Part shown: piece after piece, positions 35,162 through 45,017 of the stretch
Position numbering within the stretch: position 1 is the stretch's first letter
Layout: each line of letters opens with the position of its first letter
DNA from: Mesostigma viride
Lineage: Eukaryota > Streptophyta > Mesostigmatophyceae > Mesostigmatales > Mesostigmataceae
Assembly (NCBI GenBank): GCA_009746045.1
Contig: RPFO01001373.1
Span: 1-47,986, forward strand
Direction of reading: 5' to 3'
DNA: 47,986 nt
Program-made: the position numbers and the translations under genes
The notes under the pieces: model-generated
Told to the model about the DNA's origin: nothing
What the model saw: the letters and a program-made list of their open reading frames with translations, nothing else
The model's database searches: none

Positions 35162-35826
35162 ATGTCGCGCCCCGCCGATCTGTTGCCTGTCCAAACGCTC
35201 GCTTCGGGTGCGAAGGTGATATCGGGGAGGAACGCGACTCGATATCCCGTATCCCCCGAGGCGGTTTCGTTCATCCGCTCGACGCTCGATAGCGGGAAGG
35301 AGATAGGGGGCACGTTCGTCCCCGACGGTTTCGGCACTTTGCAGCGGTTCAAGACGACGGCGTTCGGCCACACGAACGACGTGCAGATCCCTCACGGGAC
35401 GTTCGAATGGCACACCCATCCTCAGCGTTGCGGGATGACCGACTGTTCGCTGTCGAGTCCGAGCGACACGGACGTGGGGATCATATTGGACGACGCGGGC
35501 AGCGAGAACATCTCCCACATGGTGTTCAACCACTCGGGCGTGTTCGTGATGACCCTGACGCCCTCGCTCGTGCGGACCATTTCGACGCGCGGGAAGCGGG
35601 TCACGACCGAGATCCGCGGCGCGTTCACGAAATTGCAGGACGAGTTCGCGAAGAGGTTCCGCAAGACACGGACCGAACAGGACAAGGACGAGGCGGAGAG
35701 GTGGCACCAGCGCGAATGGTTGAAAATGTGCAAGAGCCGGGGGATCCACGTACTATTCTTCCGTACACGCAGACCCCGTACGTCCCCGTGGGCGCGGGCG
35801 CGGGCGCGGGCGCGGCTCGTCCGTGA
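35162..35826 (+). CDS. JAMM/MPN-like metalloprotease, one frameshift near C-terminus
   Basis: The product would be about 221 residues. The signature is Glu47 in GKEIGGTF, followed by HTHP (His84, His86) and then SPSD (Ser99, Asp102). This is the E...HxH...SxxD layout of JAMM (JAB1/MPN+) zinc metalloproteases, although the gap between HxH and S is longer than usual. JAMM enzymes remove ubiquitin-like modifiers or, in phages, act on tail assembly. A membrane segment is absent, so a soluble enzyme is expected. One base is lost near 35745, after which the C-terminus (YTQTPYVPVGAGAGAG) ends at 35826. It lies just upstream of the packaging ATPase. Confidence 0.55.
35791..35814 (+). repeat. Four copies of GGCGCG
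   Basis: A perfect hexanucleotide repeat codes an alternating Gly-Ala tail at the C-terminus of the JAMM-like protein. Such tracts are prone to slippage. Confidence 0.8.
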
Positions 35827-35855
35827 CCGTCGCTCGAATGTCGTGATATGAATCA

Positions 35856-36659
35856 ATGGACCTTCAATTGAAAAAATTCGATCCCTCCAAGATCGGAGAC
35901 GACAAGGTCGTGTGCATCGTGTCCAAGCGCGGCGGCGGCAAGACGACGCTCGCCACGGACATCATGTACCACAAGCGCAACATCCCGTCGGGCATCGTGA
36001 TGTCCGGAACCGAGGGGTCGAACCGTCATTGGCAGCAGTACGTCCCCAGCCTGTTCGTGTACGAATCCTTCAACAAGCCCGCGTTGCGAGCGCTGTTGAA
36101 GAACCAGAAGCGGCTGTGCAAGGCGGGAAAGGGGCGGAACTGTTTCGTCGTGCTGGACGACTGCGTGTACGACCGGACCGTGATGAGGGATCCGTGCATC
36201 CGCGAGATCGCGCTCAACGGGAGACACATGAAGATCTTCCTCCTGTTCATCAGCCAGTACAGCATGGACGTCACTCCGGACATCCGCAGCAACATCGACT
36301 ACGTGTTCGCGCTGCGGGAAAACATCATCATGAATCGGGAGCGATTGTATCGCAACTACTTTGGCGTCATCCCTACCTTCGAGGCGTTTTGCGAGATCCT
36401 CGACCAATGCACTCAGAACTACGAGTGCCTGGTCGTGGATCACACGAGCGAATCGAATCGTATCGAGGACGTGATCTTTTGGTACAAGGCGACGCCGCGC
36501 GAGAAGTTCGCGATCGGCAGTCCCGGTTTTTGGAATTACAGTCGTTTGAATTATAATCAGGATTACAAAAGCGACTCGGACGGAGACGAGTGCGGGTCCA
36601 TGAAGGTCGTCAACACGCGGGTGCGCAAACTCAACGCCGAACGGAAAGACGAGTACTGA
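35856..36659 (+). CDS. A32-type DNA-packaging ATPase
   Basis: This intact 267-residue ATPase of the FtsK/HerA-related A32 family pumps the viral genome into the capsid. Walker A is SKRGGGKT (residues 23-30) and Walker B is FVVLDD (97-102). A sensor-like ISQYS lies near 132-136. The N-terminal part is short and the C-terminus (from about 230) is Asp/Arg-rich. The length is normal for NCLDV. It follows the JAMM-like gene by 29 bases. An opposite-strand small gene overlaps its last 29 bases. This is one of the strongest calls in the window. Confidence 0.9.
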   Translation: MDLQLKKFDPSKIGDDKVVCIVSKRGGGKTTLATDIMYHKRNIPSGIVMSGTEGSNRHWQQYVPSLFVYESFNKPALRALLKNQKRLCKAGKGRNCFVVLDDCVYDRTVMRDPCIREIALNGRHMKIFLLFISQYSMDVTPDIRSNIDYVFALRENIIMNRERLYRNYFGVIPTFEAFCEILDQCTQNYECLVVDHTSESNRIEDVIFWYKATPREKFAIGSPGFWNYSRLNYNQDYKSDSDGDECGSMKVVNTRVRKLNAERKDEY

Positions 36660-36890
36660 CCGGAACCGGGGGCGCCGCCGGGCCGGGCCGGACGGCGGGC
36701 GTCATGATGTACACGGGCTGCTCGATGCGTGTGAGCACGTGCGCGGGAGGAACGGCCACGCCGCCCACCGAGGAGGGAGGCGGGGAGGGGGCAGTCGAGG
36801 CGCGTCCGTGATCTTCGGCTTGCGGAGGACCAGCGTGCTGGACGCGCGATGTCTCGTCTTCCTCTTGATCGGCCTCGTCCGAGGGGGCAT
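36631..36890 (-). CDS. Small Pro-rich protein, one frameshift, antisense to the ATPase end
   Basis: From ATG 36890 (MPPSDEADQEEDE after one base loss in a C5 run near 36883) a convincing frame runs to 36631. An acidic start is followed by a Pro/Ala/Ser-rich middle (APSPPPSSVGGVAVPPAHV) and a segment RIEQPVYIMTPAV. The product is about 86 residues. It lacks a membrane helix unless the region upstream (LEGNILFLCRS) is included. The low complexity lowers confidence. It overlaps the packaging ATPase 3' end tail to tail by 29 bases. Confidence 0.4.
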
Positions 36891-36987
36891 CCTTACGGAT
36901 CTACACAGAAAAAGTATGTTTCCTTCGAGCCAATACACGCCCCATGGACGTGAGCGGGTTGGTCCGGGACGGGACGGGACGAGACGT

Positions 36988-38372
36988 TTACGACGCGAAA
37001 CGCTTGCCGCCCATACCGGACGCGATCGCCATCACGTTGAAGGAGCGCGCGTAGATCTCGATGACGCCCTTCGGGATGCGGGCCGTCGTGCTGTTCTTCT
37101 GGAGACCCAGCAGAACCAGCTTGACGGTGTCGAGCCGGCTGAAATTCAGCGAGCCGGTGGGCTTCCAGTTCTCGGGCTCGAGGGAGAACGGGATGACGTA
37201 CACGTGGCCCATCTTCGGCAGGCGCGTGTGGGTCTGCAGAGGCAGGATGTAGCTGAAGTAGATCGGGTCGCGGCCCTCGCCGAACATCTGCTGCGAGTTG
37301 AGAGTCAGGTTGGCCTTCTCGAACAGGTGGCCGTCCCCGAACTTGCTATTCTTATTCTTGAAATTCCAATACGCCGCCGTCGGGTCGGGAGACGTCTCCG
37401 GATCCGACAGACGGTTATCGGCTTTGTAATAGAAAATGAGTTCCTTCACGGGATGACTGAACGACAGGGCGATGGTCTCGAGGCCGGACCCCTCGGTCAC
37501 GTAATGAGAGTAGTGCTGGGTCTCGGTGATCAGGTACTGGTGCCGCTCCTCCGCGAACTGCTTGCGTTCGAAATCGTCCAGGTATACGAACGACACACGA
37601 GCCGCAACTTGGCGATGTCGTCCATAGACTCCATCATCGCGTTGCGGTAACCGTCCACGCCCGAGAGTGTGGCCCACGTCTGCGGGTCGCGGCTCAAGGT
37701 GGTGCCGGGGTACTTGTTCCCGCCCGCCATCTGCGTGAAGATCGCGTCCTTGCTGTTGAGCGTGACGACGACCTTGGCGTCGTGGTACTGCAGCGCGATC
37801 ATGGGGAGAGCCATGCCGTCCTCGAGGCAGAACGAGAACTGCAAGGGGACGTAGATGTAACTCTTCCTTCCGCCGGTCTGTCCGCCGTTCTCGACGCGGA
37901 CCGACCCGCCGTGCCGCGCGGGAGTGTTCTCCACGTAGGACGTCGACGGGTCGCGGGACAGCTGGTCGTAGACGTGCATGAACTCGCCGGTCATCTCCTC
38001 GATGACGGTTCCTCCGATCTTGAACTCGACCTTTTTGATGAGGATGCGCGCGATATCGTCATAGAACGGGTCGAAAATCTTCCACCACGCCGATCCGAAA
38101 GGAGGAGAAGGATTGTTGTTCCACTCCCTGATGGGCGGAAGTTCGAGATACAGGAACATCTTCGAGACGAGATCGCCGCTCTTCGGGATCTGGAACGTCA
38201 CCTCCCTGCCGAACCCCTGGTTCCCGGCGACGGACACGACCTCCGTGTCCTCGAACGAGAAGTTGGTGTGGCGGGGGTAGATCGACTTGAAGAAGGTCTT
38301 GACGGGCGAGACGGTGAGCGAGGCGTCCTGCGGACCCTTGGCGCGGAGGACGAGGACCGGACAGCCAGACAT
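36988..38372 (-). CDS. Major capsid protein paralogue 1, one frameshift
   Basis: The double-jelly-roll NCLDV capsid protein has about 461 residues. N-terminal: LVLRAKGPQDASLTV, FFKSIYPRHTNFS, and IERMTGEF-type region EEMTGEFMHVYD. C-terminal: VYLDDFERKQFAEE, FSHPVKELIF, LNSQQMFGEGRDPIYFSY, GSLNFSRLD, ending SGMGGKRFAS. The two halves are in adjacent frames, broken near 37595. The inter-domain loop, between DAIFTQM and the second jelly roll, is short. A GTATAC box lies just upstream (38377-38382). It is one of four tandem-array MCP copies. Confidence 0.85.
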
Positions 38373-38376
38373 TGTC

Positions 38377-38382
38377 GTATAC
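38377..38382 (-). promoter_or_regulatory. TATA-like box of MCP 1
   Basis: GTATAC lies 4 bases upstream of ATG 38372, within the 67-base gap to MCP 2. Confidence 0.5.
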
Positions 38383-38439
38383 TACCCGGAAAGATTTTTT
38401 CTTGGCGAAAAACCCTTTGCCGCGATCGCGCGACAAGGC

Positions 38440-41400
38440 TTACGAGGCGAAGCGCTTGCCGCCCATGCCCGACTGGATGCGCACGAGGTTGAAACTGCGC
38501 GCGTACACGTCGATGGTGCCGGAGGGGATGCCGCCCTGGACGAGAGACCGAGGCCCTTGAGGTGCAGCTTGACGCTGTCCAAGCGGGACATGTTCACGCT
38601 GCCGGTGGGCTTCCAGACTCGGGCTTGAGCGCGAAGGGCATGACGTACACGCGCGCGTTGTTCTCCACGCGCGTGTGGAAGTCGGCGGGGACCAGGTAGG
38701 AGAAGTACACGGGGTCGCGGCCGTCGCCGTACAGGTTCTGGGAGTTGAGCGAGATGTTGGCCTTGGTGAACAGGTGGCCGTCGCCGAACTCGCTGTTGTC
38801 GTTGTAGAACTTCCAGTAGGCGTTATAGCCGAAGTCGGCGTCCGAGCGGAACTTTCTCGAGGCGAAGGAGAGGTCGGACGGCTTGAACCAGAACAGCAGC
38901 TCTTTGACGGGGTGGTTGAACCGCAGCTCGAGGTCGAGCTCGTTCTCGCCGCCGACGTGCTGCTGGAAGAACTGCGTCTCGGTGATCAGGTACTCGTGGC
39001 CGTTGAGCGCGAACTGCTTCCTCTCGAAGTCGTCGAGGTAGAAGAAGCGCGCGACGAGCTTGCACTCGAAACTGGGCGGGTTGGCGATCCACTCGATGCG
39101 CGGGTGGACAAACTCCTGGGTCGGCGCGCCACCCGCCGCGTACCGAAGGTAGTTGGGGATCGAGGAGGCGCCGATGGTCATGGTGTAGTCACCGCTGCCA
39201 GATACCGCTCCCGTAACAGGGACGGACGATACCGACTCGGCGATCTTCACGGTGATGCTGTCCAAGCGGCCACTTGTCGAGTCCGTGGTCCACCCGGTCA
39301 CGGAGAAGCGGTACGATCCCTGGGTGTCGATGAGGTACGCCCAGTCCTTGCCGAGGTTCTCCAACTTGGACAGCCCGCGAGTAGCTACGAACTTAGTGTT
39401 CGGTTGCGCGGCTAGGATTTGGCGAACGACGGGCAACCGGGCGGCCAACGGACTGATGCCGGAGGTCGTGTCCACTTCGGCGCCCGTGAGTGTGGCGTTG
39501 TAAAAGAACACCGAGTCCCATACGGTGTTCGTGGTAAGGAAGTCGGACCCGGAGCTCGGACCGTTGCCCAGGTAAAGCTTCTTTTCCGAGATGTTCGGGG
39601 ATACCATTCGTGGCCAGAGAGGGTGTAGCGTCTTCTGTTGTCCATCCACGTACACCTTGTACATGTCATTATTGTCTCGGTACAGCCCGTCCCACAATGT
39701 AACTTCTGTAATCTTTAGCTTGGCTTTTGGCGAGTTGGTGCTACCAGGGAAAGGTCCGAACGAAACGAAGCGTCCCACGAGATCGGTGGAGTCATACCCA
39801 CTCACCTGTGGTAGTTGTCTTCCGTCGATATAAATCGCGATAACGTTGCGATTTATATCTTTGTACGGATCGATAATTCCGTATTCATTATTCTCACCGT
39901 AAATGTATCCACTGTACCCGCTGCCAAATGCATACGTGGGTAGATGAGAGAGAACGATCGTGTGGTCCTCATTTAAAGAGAGTACAGCCCCAAGGTCGAA
40001 TTCCGTTTCGAATGGTGGTATGCCATAATCTTGGCCATTCGAGAAAAATTTAATTTTCCCGCCGGCTGGGTGGATAGACATCGCCAATCTATTTCTTTGC
40101 TGAGCGGAATTGGAGTTTGTAAGATCACCACCGAATTGAAACAAGGGTGTCCAATTGGTGTCCAGACTTGTGAGTTGGAACTTGAAAGACAGAGACCACG
40201 TCAACCCGGTGTCGATGAGTTTGTTAGCGCTATTGAGAGCCGGCAACGCGATGTGCGCGCGTTCGTATGCCGATGTCGCCGAATAGTCTGATGCAGAACT
40301 GGTCCACGTAAGAACACCAGTAGTGATGCCGATCGCACTCGAAGAACCCTGTAACACTGCCGGGGCGGTGGCTCCACCAGTGGCCTGGTTCAAAAGAGAC
40401 GTGTTGGACTTGAACCACAGACCCTTCGCGGCGGTGGCTCCGGGGATGGTGCCCGTGGTAAACCCCGTTACTCGCGTCAACGCCAGCGTGTGTTTCTTGC
40501 CATCGCCGACATACAACTTAGTCTCGGGCCATGTCGACATTGTCGAGGTCACGCTTCCGCTAGTGGATTGCAGCATCAGTTCGCCCGATCTATCCACCCT
40601 CAACCGGACTCCTTCCGCGCTGCCACCGTACTCAAGCAACTGATTCCCCTTGACAGCATTGGTCTCCACAACAGACGCGACAGACGTAACGACGGAGAAG
40701 GTGGCAGTGCCGCCGCTGAAGCTCGTGTCTGAAAGGTCGGCTACCGCGCGGTGGGTGTTGGCAGTGTACCCCTGTCCAGAAGCAACGACGCTGCCGCCTT
40801 GATTTGTGTAATTAGCAAGATCAAAAGAGGCCGATACAGTGCTAGCCGAGTTGGTGAGGTTACCGTCAAAGTTCCATTGTCCTGTTTTAGTAGTGAGAGT
40901 CCCGGTGGTTAAGTTGTAAGGGAAACCGGAGTAGTTGATAGGAGTACCTGTCGTGTCCACCCTCACGGCGGTGGAATAGTGGGTGAAAATGTCGTCGGCG
41001 TCCGCGAACTGGACCTTGATGATCACGTCGTGGTGCTGGATGGCGATCATAGGAAGGGCAAGACCTGGGTCCATTGTGAACGAAAACTCGATCGGGATGT
41101 AAATGTGCTGGCGTTTCGAGCCGTCGCAGTACTCATAGATGTCGCCCCTCTCGTCAAACTTGACGCTGCCGCCGTGGCTCGTCGGAAGATTGTCCACGCT
41201 GCTCTTGTGCCCCTTCTTCGTGAGGATGTCCATCACGTGGAGGTAATCGCCCGTCACACGCTCGATACTGAACCCGCCGATGCACAGCTCGACGTACTTG
41301 ATCAAGATGCGCGCAAAGTCCTTGGCGAACGGGGACTCGGCCATGTCCGGGTATGGGAACTCGGCCATGTCGATGTACAACATGACCTTGTGCAGAAGAT

Positions 41401-41599
41401 CGCCAGACCTCGGGATCTTGAACTCGACCAACTGGCCGTATCCCATCACACCCGCGGATTGGGTGATCTCGGCGTCCTCGATCGCGAAGTTGGTGTGGCG
41501 CGCCCACGTGGCCTTGAAGAACGTGATTTCGGGGTCGACGACCAGGTTGACGTCTTGGCTCCCCTTGCTCCGAATCCACATGACCGCGCAGGAAGACAT
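38440..41599 (-). CDS. Major capsid protein paralogue 2 with laminin-G-like insertion, frameshifted at C-terminus
   Basis: The product would be about 1053 residues, over twice the usual MCP length. The N-terminal jelly roll (residues 1-208: FFKATWARHTNFAI, IERVTGDYLHV, ALPMIAIQHHD) is followed by about 630 inserted residues. The C-terminal jelly roll (FYLDDFERKQFALNG, FNHPVKELLFW, LNSQNLYGDGRDPVYFSY) comes after that. The insert carries two concanavalin A/laminin-G-like modules (about 238-400 and 445-705: YVGDGKKHTLALTRV, VIAIYIDGRQLP, KLKITEVTLWDGLY). One-base losses near 38620 and 38545 precede the end. A CTATAT-type box lies upstream at 41606-41611. It may form a spike-like or glycan-binding capsomer. 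Confidence 0.85.
39080..40970 (-). other. Insertion in MCP 2 of lower GC content
   Basis: This stretch (approximate edges, residues 210-840) has no counterpart of this kind in the other three MCPs. Its base composition, especially 39640-40300, is noticeably more AT-rich than the surrounding capsid genes. Its end falls just before the conserved second jelly roll. Confidence 0.7.
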
Positions 41600-41629
41600 G
41601 AGAGGCTATATCTTGACCGGAGATTTTTT

Positions 41630-43303
41630 TTATGACGCGTACCTCTTGCCTCCCATCCCCGACTGGATGGAAAACAGATTGAAATTGCGAGCGTACACGG
41701 AAATGGTGCCGGGGGGGATTGTCCCGAGCCCCGTCAAGACCAACTTAACGTCGTCGAGACGAGACATGTTGACGCTACCCGACGGCTTCCAAGATCCGGG
41801 GCTTAGACACAGGGGAATCACGTAGATGCGGTGGTCGGAATCGTACCGCTTATGGAATTGAGTCGTGGTGACGTACGAGAAGTACACGGGGTCGCGGCCG
41901 TCGCCGTACATGTTCTGGGAGTTAAGGATCAAGTTCGCCGACTTGAACAGGTGGCCCTCTCCGAAAGAACTATTCGGGTTCCGGAAAGACCAGTAGCCCT
42001 TGTAGAACCCCTTGGCGGTGGTCTCGGCCTCGCTGTAGTTGTCCGGACGGTAGAAGAAGATCAGCTCCTTGGTGGGGTGGTTGAACTTGAGATCAATCGT
42101 GACCTGCTCTTGTCCGTTGACGTACTGCGTGTGCAGCTGGTTTTCCGTGATCAGAAATTCGTGGTTATCCTTGGCGAACTGCTGCCTCTCAAAGTCGTCG
42201 AGGTAGATATAGCGACACAACAGACGACATGCGAACTTGGGCGGGAGGGCGCTCCACTCGCTCCGCTTGTTCGCGACGGTTTGGACGAACAGGGTCTCGA
42301 ACTTGTCCTCGTCCTTGATGGTGTTGTCGCTCAGATTGAAGATTGCAGACGTGCTATATGCCGGGATCTTGAACGAGATGTTCAGCGCGCCGTTCCTGTT
42401 CAGACCCAGATCCGTTACCTCACCACGAATATCCCTGATCCTGTCGCTGTAGTAGGCGTTGTCGATGACGTACTGGATCCACGTCCGATCGCCGGTCTCG
42501 GACACCAATTGACACATCTCGTTACCATAGCTGCCCTCGACGAACATCTTGCGGATCAGCGAGCGGAGGTGGATTGTGTTGTTGCGCCACGCAGGTGAGT
42601 CGCTGTTCAAGGTGTCCTTGATGGCCGCCCCGACGACGCCCGGGACGGAAGCGTACAGAGGTCGCGAGAGGGTGTAGGACGTGAAGATCTTGTCGGCAGT
42701 GTGGAACTTGACCTTGACGCGGACCTCGTGCCACGATAGCGCGATCATGGGGAGGGCGAGGCCGGGGTCCTGGGTGAACGAGAAGTCCAGAGGGATGTAG
42801 ATGTACTGGGGCGCGGTCCCGTCAAAACTTTCGGCGATCTTGCCGTCCTTGCTGAACTTGACGGACGCACCGTGGCGCACGGGCATGTTCTCGACATAGC
42901 TCGCGTAGTCGGTCCGCTCGAGGATGTCCCAGACGTGCAACATGTCCCCCGTCACGCGCTCGATGTTGTAGCCGCCGACGTTGAACTCGACGTAGTCGAT
43001 CAAAGCGCGAGGGAAGTCCCAGATGAACGGGGAGAAGTCGCCGTTCCATCCGGGGACGGGTTCCATCTGCATGACGAGGTAGACCCTGGTGATGAGGTCG
43101 CCGGCGCGCGTCAACTTGAACTCCACCATCTGTCCGTAGTTGGCCTGTCCCGTCGCCTGCGTGATCTCGGTGTCCTCCCACGAGAAGTTGGTGTGGCGCG
43201 GATAAATGGACTTGAAGAGCGTGACTTCCGGCTGGCTCACGAGGGCGATGTCCTGCGGTCCGCGGGCCTTGAGCATCATCATCGTCGCACCGGAGGAAGA
43301 CAT
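41630..43303 (-). CDS. Major capsid protein paralogue 3
   Basis: The intact 557-residue double-jelly-roll capsid protein has the expected landmarks: MLKARGPQDIALV, FKSIYPRHTNFSWED, VGGYNIERVTGDMLHVWD, ALPMIALSWHEV, then YIYLDDFERQQFAKD, FNHPTKELIFFY, LNSQNMYGDGRDPVYFSYV, GSVNMSRLDDV, ending SGMGGKRYAS. An inter-domain loop of about 150 residues separates the jelly rolls, longer than in paralogue 1 and without laminin-G features. It starts 68 bases from the divergent fourth copy and ends 30 bases after the start of MCP 2. Probably the principal capsomer, judging by its intactness and typical sequence; that ranking is inference. Confidence 0.9.
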   Translation of the reverse strand: MSSSGATMMMLKARGPQDIALVSQPEVTLFKSIYPRHTNFSWEDTEITQATGQANYGQMVEFKLTRAGDLITRVYLVMQMEPVPGWNGDFSPFIWDFPRALIDYVEFNVGGYNIERVTGDMLHVWDILERTDYASYVENMPVRHGASVKFSKDGKIAESFDGTAPQYIYIPLDFSFTQDPGLALPMIALSWHEVRVKVKFHTADKIFTSYTLSRPLYASVPGVVGAAIKDTLNSDSPAWRNNTIHLRSLIRKMFVEGSYGNEMCQLVSETGDRTWIQYVIDNAYYSDRIRDIRGEVTDLGLNRNGALNISFKIPAYSTSAIFNLSDNTIKDEDKFETLFVQTVANKRSEWSALPPKFACRLLCRYIYLDDFERQQFAKDNHEFLITENQLHTQYVNGQEQVTIDLKFNHPTKELIFFYRPDNYSEAETTAKGFYKGYWSFRNPNSSFGEGHLFKSANLILNSQNMYGDGRDPVYFSYVTTTQFHKRYDSDHRIYVIPLCLSPGSWKPSGSVNMSRLDDVKLVLTGLGTIPPGTISVYARNFNLFSIQSGMGGKRYAS

Positions 43304-43371
43304 GGAATTCGCGTATACCCATTCCCGAGAAAAAAAGTTGCCGCGTCCGCGTGCTGCGGGTACCGCAAATT
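43304..43371. promoter_or_regulatory. Divergent promoter region between MCP 3 and MCP 4
   Basis: The region contains GTATAC at 43313-43318, ten bases upstream of the minus-strand ATG. An A-rich run (43329-43336) and AT-rich bases just before 43372 may serve the plus-strand gene. Confidence 0.45.
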
Positions 43372-45017
43372 ATGTCTTCTCCTAGTACTACTAGAATGGC
43401 GTCTCAAGACATCACGGCCCACCTGACGTGGCTGGCGTGCAAGGGCGCGTTCGACGCGTTCCTGACCGTCAACCCGGAGAAAACGTTCTTCAAGACCGTC
43501 TACTCGCGACACACGAACTTCAGTTGGACGGACGTCGAGATCTTGCCCGACGTCCCTCCCGTGTACGGCGGCGAGGTGCGTTTCAAGGTGCCGCGATTGG
43601 GCGACCTCGTGACGCAGATGTACCTCTACTACAACATCACGAAACTGAACTACGGCGTCGCGCAGGTGTACGTCGCCCGCGACTCGGTCGCCGCGGACGG
43701 TGTAACGCCGACCAATCCGGGCGTCGATGTGACCGACACGCGCGTGACCGCGGCGTTCAAGGCGTCCGATTACCCCTTGACGGCGGACGCGGACTACGAC
43801 GGGATCACCCACGAGAAGTTCCAGCCGGCATGGATCGACCACCTGGGGTACGTGCTGACGAACACGGTGGAATTGTGGGTGGGCGGGAGCTTGATCGAGA
43901 GCCACACGGGCGACTTTTTGCACACGTGGGACTACCTGACGCGCAACACGGAGGAGAGCGTCATCCACGGACTCCCGTCCGAACACGGGGGCGCAACAAC
44001 GTGGGGACCGCACACGACCAGCACGTGTACGTCCCGCTGCGTTTCTTCTTCAACACGCATTACGGCACGGCGCTGCCCATCGTGGCGCTGCAGTACCACG
44101 ACGTCGAGGTGGTGTTGAAGATGAACGCCAAGCCGCTCCGCCACGACTACACCAACTATTTCGAGAAGATCCCGTTCCGCGTGCCGCCGGCCACGGACCC
44201 GGACCGGTGGAGGAAGAAGAGCGTGACGGTGTGTACGGGCGACGAGCACACGGCCGTGGTGGACACCGGCAGACCGTTGGACAGGCTGGACATGGGTGGG
44301 GAGATCAAGGCCTTACGACTGGTGACGCGGTACGTGTTGCTCGATGAGTTCGAGCGGAAACAATTCTCCCAGGGGACGCACACGTACATGTTCACGGAGA
44401 CGAAGCACTTGGACTTCCCCCTGACCAAGCGGGACAAACTGGTCAAGGAGTTCCCGCTCGACACGGTGTCCGGGACGTGCAAGGAGCTGATCTTCTTCTT
44501 CCGGGCGGACCACCGGCGTCTGGAGGGGAGCGACGAGAAGAACACGAACGAAGAGTACTGGAACTTCGAGGGGAACCGTCCGTTCGCTCGCAACGACATG
44601 TTGGACAAGGGGTCGTACTTTGTGCGGACGTTCGGCCGACAGATGACGCACATCGACAACGCGTTTTTCGACAAGGCGACGGTCACTCTGAACAACAGCG
44701 ATCTGTACAACCCCCCTCGCGACCCGCTGTGGTTCAACTTCTTTCTGCCGTCCGAGTTCCACAAGCGGATTCCGGTGGAGAACTCGTTCGAGATGATCTA
44801 CTTCGTCCCGTTTTCCTTGCGACCGGAGGACGACCAGCCGACAGGGAGCCTGAACCTGAGCAGGGTGGACAGGGCGACGCTGAAATTCTGGTTCCGCGCG
44901 ATCCCGGGACTGAAGGACGGCGCGGTCATGTCGAACGGAAGGGTGCACGTGTACGCGCGGGTCATGAACATCTTCGAGGTCAGCAACGGCCACGGACGGA
45001 AACTGTTCCTAAATTAG
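43372..45017 (+). CDS. Major capsid protein paralogue 4, one frameshift
   Basis: The double-jelly-roll capsid protein would be about 549 residues, starting at 43372 (MSSPSTTRMASQDI, consistent with the MSS starts of two paralogues) rather than 43396. N-terminal: TFFKTVYSRHTNFSWTD, VGGSLIESHTGDFLHTWD; after one base loss near 43990-44010: ALPIVALQYHDVE. C-terminal: YVLLDEFERKQFSQG, KELIFFFRADH, LYNPPRDPLWFNFF, GSLNLSRVDR. It lacks the GGKR(F/Y)AS terminus of the others, ending GHGRKLFLN. It carries extra residues in the first jelly roll (43660-43820). It is transcribed opposite to the others and is the most diverged; it may form a pentonal or minor capsomer. Confidence 0.85.

Noticed and set aside
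37000-37650. A 303-residue plus-strand frame over MCP 1 (36739-37650)
   Set aside because: The opposite strand is clearly capsid coding, so this is a shadow.
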